A stretch of 34,939 nt of DNA from Kiritimatiellia bacterium (GTDB lineage Bacteria > Verrucomicrobiota > Kiritimatiellia > RFP12 > UBA1067), in assembly GCA_024405265.1 (NCBI GenBank), contig JAKSOZ010000018.1:1-34939 (forward strand), read 5' to 3'. Below the pieces are notes generated by a model. It saw nothing but the letters and a program-made list of their open reading frames with translations. It was not told the DNA's origin and did not search any database. The position numbers and the translations under genes are program-made. This document shows, one piece after another, positions 30,993-34,939 of this stretch (the first letter of the stretch is position 1; every line of letters starts with the position of its first letter).

Positions 30993-31931
30993 ATGAAAAT
31001 TCTCGTTTTCATTGCCGTAATCGCGGCGCTTATCTTCGGTGGGATTCACTTCGGTATTATTCCGGTGAACCCCACCGAGAACGTTTCGGAGAAAACTTCG
31101 GCGGAAGTCGTCTCCGACGAAGAAGATATAATCCCGGATTCCGATGAGCCTTCTCAAGAAGAGAGCGAATCCGAGGAAATCGCACAAGAAGTTGAAGTGG
31201 CGGTAGAGATCGAGCCTGCGGACGTGAAAGAAGAATTGAAGGCGAAAGCCGCTGAAGAGCGTCGACTCGCGAAAGAAAAGGCCGCCGCCGAGCTTAAAGC
31301 GAAGATAGAACGCGCTTATCAAGAAGGCGTTCGCTTGACCGGCGGCGCGGCGCTTACGAGTCTCGCGGCGAAAGTAGACGATATCGATGATGAATTCGTC
31401 GATAAGTTCACTGGTAAGGAAGCGCGATTGAAAATCATGAAGTGCCTAAGAGGGCAGATCGCGGGGGTGAATTATCACCTTGTCGGGGAGAAGAAAATCG
31501 TCGGCGAGATCAAAGGCGGGGCGTTCGGTTCAGAATATAAAGGACCTTTGAAGGGACCGCAATTCTTCCCTCCGCCCGGAGAATATATCGCAGAAGTGCC
31601 TTCCACTTTTCAAGACGGCATGAAAAAGCTTGCTTTCGCGGTTCGTGGAAAGCATGTCGGGGCGGGTGCTCAGGCGGCTGCGCTCTATTTCATGGATGCG
31701 GTTAAGAACAATAAGACTCTTACCGAATCGAAGATGTACTCGCTTATAAAAACCGCCGCGACTAAAGGCGGGAACGACGATGCTCTTCTTTTAAGCGGAG
31801 TTTGCAACTATTATGGCATCGGAACGACTCGCAATCGTGCTGCAGCAGTTAAGATTTTGAAAAAGTGGGCGAAGAACCATCCCGACGATTATACCGCCGG
31901 CGGATGGATACACGAGAGAATCACTAAGTGA
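30993..31931 (+). CDS. membrane-anchored protein with coiled segment and Sel1-like end
   Basis: A 312-residue protein: an N-terminal transmembrane anchor (about 1-22), an acidic region (about 28-75, rich in EESESEE), a Lys/Ala/Glu-rich helix (about 78-110, AAEERRLAKEKAAAELKAKIE), then a globular domain and a C-terminal Sel1/TPR-like helix pair (GNDDALLLSGVCNYYGIGTTRNRAAAVKILKKWA). I recognise no family for the middle (GQIAGVNYHLVGEKKIVGEIKGG). It begins 3 bp after the PA14-like gene without a visible Shine-Dalgarno, so translation is probably coupled, and it overlaps the permease gene by 4 bp. It belongs to the motor cluster by position. Confidence 0.75.
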   Translation: MKILVFIAVIAALIFGGIHFGIIPVNPTENVSEKTSAEVVSDEEDIIPDSDEPSQEESESEEIAQEVEVAVEIEPADVKEELKAKAAEERRLAKEKAAAELKAKIERAYQEGVRLTGGAALTSLAAKVDDIDDEFVDKFTGKEARLKIMKCLRGQIAGVNYHLVGEKKIVGEIKGGAFGSEYKGPLKGPQFFPPPGEYIAEVPSTFQDGMKKLAFAVRGKHVGAGAQAAALYFMDAVKNNKTLTESKMYSLIKTAATKGGNDDALLLSGVCNYYGIGTTRNRAAAVKILKKWAKNHPDDYTAGGWIHERITK

Positions 31932-33142
31932 ATTTTCCTCTATTCCTCGCGCTCAAATACCTGAAACCGAAGCGATCCGTCGCTTCGGTCATTACTGTCG
32001 TATCGGTCATGGGCGTAATGCTCGGAGTCGCGGTCGTGATCATCGTTCGAAGCGTTATGACGGGCTTTGGGGATATTTGGGAAGAGAAGATTCTTGATTT
32101 CAAGCCGCATATCTCGATAGTCGCGCGCCAGGGAAATGTCGTTCGTAACGAGTATGCGCTCGCTGACTCGCTTAAGAAATTGCCCGGAGTTACGGCCGTG
32201 ACGCCCGAAATCGATACTCGCGTCATGCTTTCGTATCGCGGAAGGGTTTTGGCGCCCGTCATTATCGGTGTGGACGGAGAAGATTTCGCCGCTGCGTACA
32301 AGGTGGGAGCTCCGTTGGATGGGACGTTCGATCTCGACGGAGACTCGATAGTTCTCGGCCGTGAGGCCGCGCGGCAGTTGGGTGTTTGGGTAGGAGACGA
32401 AGTAACGGTTTATTCGCCGAAGACATTAGTCGCGAAAGACGAAGTTTATCTTCCGATCAAATGGAAGGTCGTCGGTATCTTTTCTTGCGGTCAACATGAG
32501 TATGATTCCGGATACGTCGTCGCGTCTTTAAGTAATGTGCGCGATTTGATGGGAATGGAGAAGGGGGTGTTCGCCGTACATGTCAAGACCGACTGCCCTA
32601 CCGATCCGGAGAAATTCGGCTCGATAATAAGCGCGATCCCCGAGGCGTATCGCGCCATAACTTGGCAAGAGGCCGATCGACAGATTTTCAATGCGCTCGC
32701 GGTAGAAAAGAACATGACTGCTCTTTTGCTTTCGCTCATTTCGCTTGTAGCGGTCTTTTGCGTGATGAATACGCTTTTGGTGCTTACAGTCCAAAAGACA
32801 CCGGAGATCGGACTGTTGAAGGCCTTGAACTTCTCGCGATTCAAGATAATGTCCGTTTTCGTAGTTCATGGAATGATACAATGTATGCTCGGAATCGTTC
32901 TCGGCTTGGTGGTCTCGTGGGCAGTGCTTACGAATCTTCAGCACATCGTGGAATTTCTGGCGAAGATAGGGTTAGAAGTCTTCCCCGCGTCGGTTTACGG
33001 ACTTGATGCGATACCTCACCGCGTTATTCTTTCCGACATCGTTTGGGTCGTCTCTTCCGTTATCGTATTCGGCTTGACCGCTTCGATTATCCCCGCTTCG
33101 CTCGCTGCGAACAAGGATCCCGTAAAGGCTCTTAATGAATGA
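31928..33142 (+). CDS. LolC/LolE-type lipoprotein-releasing permease
   Basis: A 404-residue FtsX-family permease starting with GTG (overlap GTGA with the previous gene). It has an N-terminal transmembrane segment (SVITVVSVMGVMLGVAVVIIV, about 18-38), a large periplasmic MacB-like domain, and three C-terminal transmembrane segments beginning MTALLLSLISLVAVFCVMNTLLVL (about 260). The N-terminal FLALKYLKPKR and C-terminal PASLAANKDPVKALNE are typical of LolC/LolE. With LolD it extracts lipoproteins from the inner membrane. Only one permease gene is present, so a homodimer (as in LolF-type systems) is likely unless another copy exists elsewhere. Confidence 0.9.
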   Translation: MNFPLFLALKYLKPKRSVASVITVVSVMGVMLGVAVVIIVRSVMTGFGDIWEEKILDFKPHISIVARQGNVVRNEYALADSLKKLPGVTAVTPEIDTRVMLSYRGRVLAPVIIGVDGEDFAAAYKVGAPLDGTFDLDGDSIVLGREAARQLGVWVGDEVTVYSPKTLVAKDEVYLPIKWKVVGIFSCGQHEYDSGYVVASLSNVRDLMGMEKGVFAVHVKTDCPTDPEKFGSIISAIPEAYRAITWQEADRQIFNALAVEKNMTALLLSLISLVAVFCVMNTLLVLTVQKTPEIGLLKALNFSRFKIMSVFVVHGMIQCMLGIVLGLVVSWAVLTNLQHIVEFLAKIGLEVFPASVYGLDAIPHRVILSDIVWVVSSVIVFGLTASIIPASLAANKDPVKALNE

Positions 33143-33765
33143 TCGTTTTATCCGCCGATAATATCAAGAAAGTTTTCAAACTCCCGCATCAGGCTCCGAT
33201 AGGAGTCCTGAAAGGAGTTTCTTTCTCTGTAAGTAATGGCGAGAAGGTCGCGATTGTAGGGCGATCGGGAGCAGGCAAATCGACTCTCCTAAATATTTTG
33301 GGTGGTTTGGAAAAGGCGACATCGGGCGAAGTGTCGCGGCCTAAGAACATCGGCTTCATCTTTCAGAGTTATCACTTGATGCCGGAGCTGACCGTTATCG
33401 AAAACGTTCTTCTGCCGACGATGAACGGGAAGTGTACACTCGGGCGGGAGATTTACTTGCAGCGCGCGAAAGAGCTTCTTGAAAGAGTAGGTTTGGGGGA
33501 CCGCCTGGAGCACTTACCCGCAGAGCTTTCGGGCGGCGAGCGTCAACGCGTCGCTCTCGCTCGAGCGCTCATAACTGAACCTGAATTGGTGCTGGCCGAT
33601 GAGCCGACGGGTAATCTCGATTCGATGACGGGCGCCGAGATTCTTCGAATTTTCAAGGAGCTTTCGGAAGGGACCTCCGTTTCGCTCGTAATCGTAACTC
33701 ATTCTCCCGAAGCCGCCGCGATTTGCGATCGCGTGCTCAGGCTTGAAAATGGAATGATAGCGTGA
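33139..33765 (+). CDS. lolD: lipoprotein-releasing ABC transporter ATPase LolD
   Basis: A 208-residue ABC ATPase with Walker A GRSGAGKST (41-49), a Q-loop IFQSYHLMPELTVIENVLLP, the signature LSGGERQRVALARAL (from 130), Walker B LVLADEPTGNLDS and the switch histidine in VIVTHSPEAA. The SYHLMPELTVIENVLLP stretch fits LolD/MacB-type ATPases. It overlaps the permease gene by 4 bp (ATGA) and the response regulator by 4 bp (GTGA), so it is firmly part of the same transcript. Confidence 0.93.
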   Translation: MIVLSADNIKKVFKLPHQAPIGVLKGVSFSVSNGEKVAIVGRSGAGKSTLLNILGGLEKATSGEVSRPKNIGFIFQSYHLMPELTVIENVLLPTMNGKCTLGREIYLQRAKELLERVGLGDRLEHLPAELSGGERQRVALARALITEPELVLADEPTGNLDSMTGAEILRIFKELSEGTSVSLVIVTHSPEAAAICDRVLRLENGMIA

Positions 33766-34418
33766 GAACGATTCTGGTAGTGGAAGACGACCGTTTGCTG
33801 AGAGAGGGCCTTAAGGCGCTTCTCGCTTCGGAGGGCTATTCCGTTCGCAGTGCTCGTAACGGTGTCGAGGCGCTTACGGTATTCCGTGAGAATGCCGTCG
33901 ATTTGGTTTTGATGGATGTGATGATGCCCAGAATGGATGGTTTCACTGCGTGTCGGGAATTGCGACGACTGAGCGAGATGGTGCCAGTCGTTTTTCTAAC
34001 CGCTAACGACACGGAAGAGTCTGAGGTTCGTTCTTTTAGAATCGGCGCGGACGATTTCATCTCGAAAGCGGCATCGAACGAAGTTCTTTTATCGCGCATT
34101 CGGCGCGCTATGAGTAGAGTGGACTCGATCGAAAGAGTATCGAAGGAAAGCGCCGAGCTGATCAAGCTAGGAAACGTTACGATCAACACGCGTACGTTCG
34201 AAGTCGTTGAAAACGGCAAGAAGATCTCGGAGCTGACGCGTGCGGAGGCTGATATGCTTATAGCGCTCGACGCTTCGCGAGGTAGTTACATCAAACTCGA
34301 TAACGTAAACGAGAATTCGGCGCTACGTACGCGTATATACCGCTTGAGAACGAAATTAGGGGCCGCCGGCGAGCTTATAATAAGTGATAAACGTTTCGGT
34401 TATATGCTCCTGCCGTGA
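33762..34418 (+). CDS. orphan OmpR/PhoB-type response regulator
   Basis: A 218-residue protein with a complete receiver domain: acidic pocket E8-D9-D10, phospho-acceptor D52 (LVLMDVMMPRMDG), T80 and K102. The C-terminal winged helix (about 135-218; LTRAEADMLIALDAS, LRTRIYRLRTKLGAAGELIISDKRFGYMLLP) is the OmpR type but the loop between its helices is shorter than usual and lacks the common VW motif. No histidine kinase gene is visible in the window. It starts with GTG overlapping lolD, so its level is tied to that of the envelope cluster, which suggests an envelope-stress role; that is inference. Confidence 0.9.
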   Translation: MRTILVVEDDRLLREGLKALLASEGYSVRSARNGVEALTVFRENAVDLVLMDVMMPRMDGFTACRELRRLSEMVPVVFLTANDTEESEVRSFRIGADDFISKAASNEVLLSRIRRAMSRVDSIERVSKESAELIKLGNVTINTRTFEVVENGKKISELTRAEADMLIALDASRGSYIKLDNVNENSALRTRIYRLRTKLGAAGELIISDKRFGYMLLP

Positions 34419-34435
34419 TGAAATAAAATACCCCC

Positions 34436-34465
34436 TTGCGCAAGCGAGGTGAAATATGGTATAAT
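34436..34465 (+). promoter_or_regulatory. promoter of tRNA-Thr and tuf
   Basis: TTGCGC at 34436-34441, an 18-bp spacer and TATAAT at 34460-34465, with CTTGCGCAAG (34435-34444) forming a 10-bp palindrome over the -35. It lies 25 nt upstream of the tRNA 5' end. No terminator separates tRNA and tuf. Confidence 0.7.
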
Positions 34466-34490
34466 AGCGCAGTTTTCGTCTCGAAAGAAG

Positions 34491-34566
34491 GCCACTTTAG
34501 CTCAGTAGGTAGAGCACATCCTTGGTAAGGATGAGGTCGTCGGTTCGATTCCGATAGGTGGCTCCA
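34491..34566 (+). tRNA. tRNA-Thr, anticodon GGT
   Basis: A 76-nt cloverleaf: acceptor GCCACTT/AGGTGGC, D arm GCTC/GAGC, anticodon stem CATCC/GGATG with loop TTGGTAA (anticodon GGT, reading ACC/ACU), T arm GTCGG/CCGAT with loop TTCGATT, and an encoded CCA. A tRNA-Thr directly before tuf is also seen in E. coli (thrT-tufB). Confidence 0.97.
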
Positions 34567-34613
34567 AATCAACGAAATCAACAGAAGAAAAACAACTCAC
34601 AGGAGTAATAAAA

Positions 34614-34939
<326 letters not shown>

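Overview
The window reads as a chromosome segment from a Gram-negative bacterium of the PVC superphylum, most likely a gut-associated Kiritimatiellota/Lentisphaerota-type organism. The envelope gene set (LptD-like, LpxK, MurJ, Lol transporter, several ExbB/ExbD proteins) implies an outer membrane with lipid A. The ExbB-family protein carries a cleavable signal peptide. The secreted proteins are BspA-type leucine-rich repeats and chitobiase-C-terminal-like repeats. The EF-Tu switch I is of a non-canonical type that I recall from Planctomycetes/Lentisphaerae. This placement is inference from gene content; no marker search was possible.

Layout. Positions 1-11.4 kb are accessory: a 3' fragment of a winged-helix regulator; an ORF6N/PLD-like regulator whose coding sequence holds two long palindromes; a secreted BspA-type LRR protein followed 11 bp later by a 1222-residue secreted metzincin protease; a polytopic membrane protein ending in a DnaJ-type zinc finger; the 3' remnant of another secreted protein; a ~630 bp gene-free stretch dominated by 11-bp tandem repeats; a His-rich secreted protein on the minus strand; and a zeta-like toxin with a small partner protein. 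A Blc-type lipocalin lipoprotein follows.

Positions 12.16-23.9 kb hold one tightly packed plus-strand set: mreB, mreC, mreD, PBP2 (mrdA), rodA, rng, lptD-like, lpxK, murJ. Most genes overlap by 4 or 11 bp. It joins the elongasome, lipid II flipping, lipid A phosphorylation and LPS export in one likely transcript.

Positions 23.9-34.4 kb hold a second plus-strand run with its own promoter inside the 3' end of murJ: two secreted TPR proteins, an ExbB/TolQ-like channel, two ExbD/TolR proteins, a single-pass protein with an acidic linker and a PA14-like domain in the place where TonB/TolA would be expected, a membrane-anchored Sel1-like protein, a LolC/E-like permease, LolD, and an orphan OmpR-type response regulator. 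The ExbB-ExbD2-PA14-like set is the best candidate for an undescribed proton-motive-force machine. The window ends with tRNA-Thr(GGT) and the start of tuf.

Recurring regulation: several promoters share a TTGCG-like -35, an 18-bp spacer and TATAAT. At least three genes (the antitoxin-like gene, mreB, the large TPR gene) have an ATG 8-10 nt after the -10 box and no Shine-Dalgarno, which suggests leaderless or near-leaderless mRNAs, while genes inside operons have clear Shine-Dalgarno sites.
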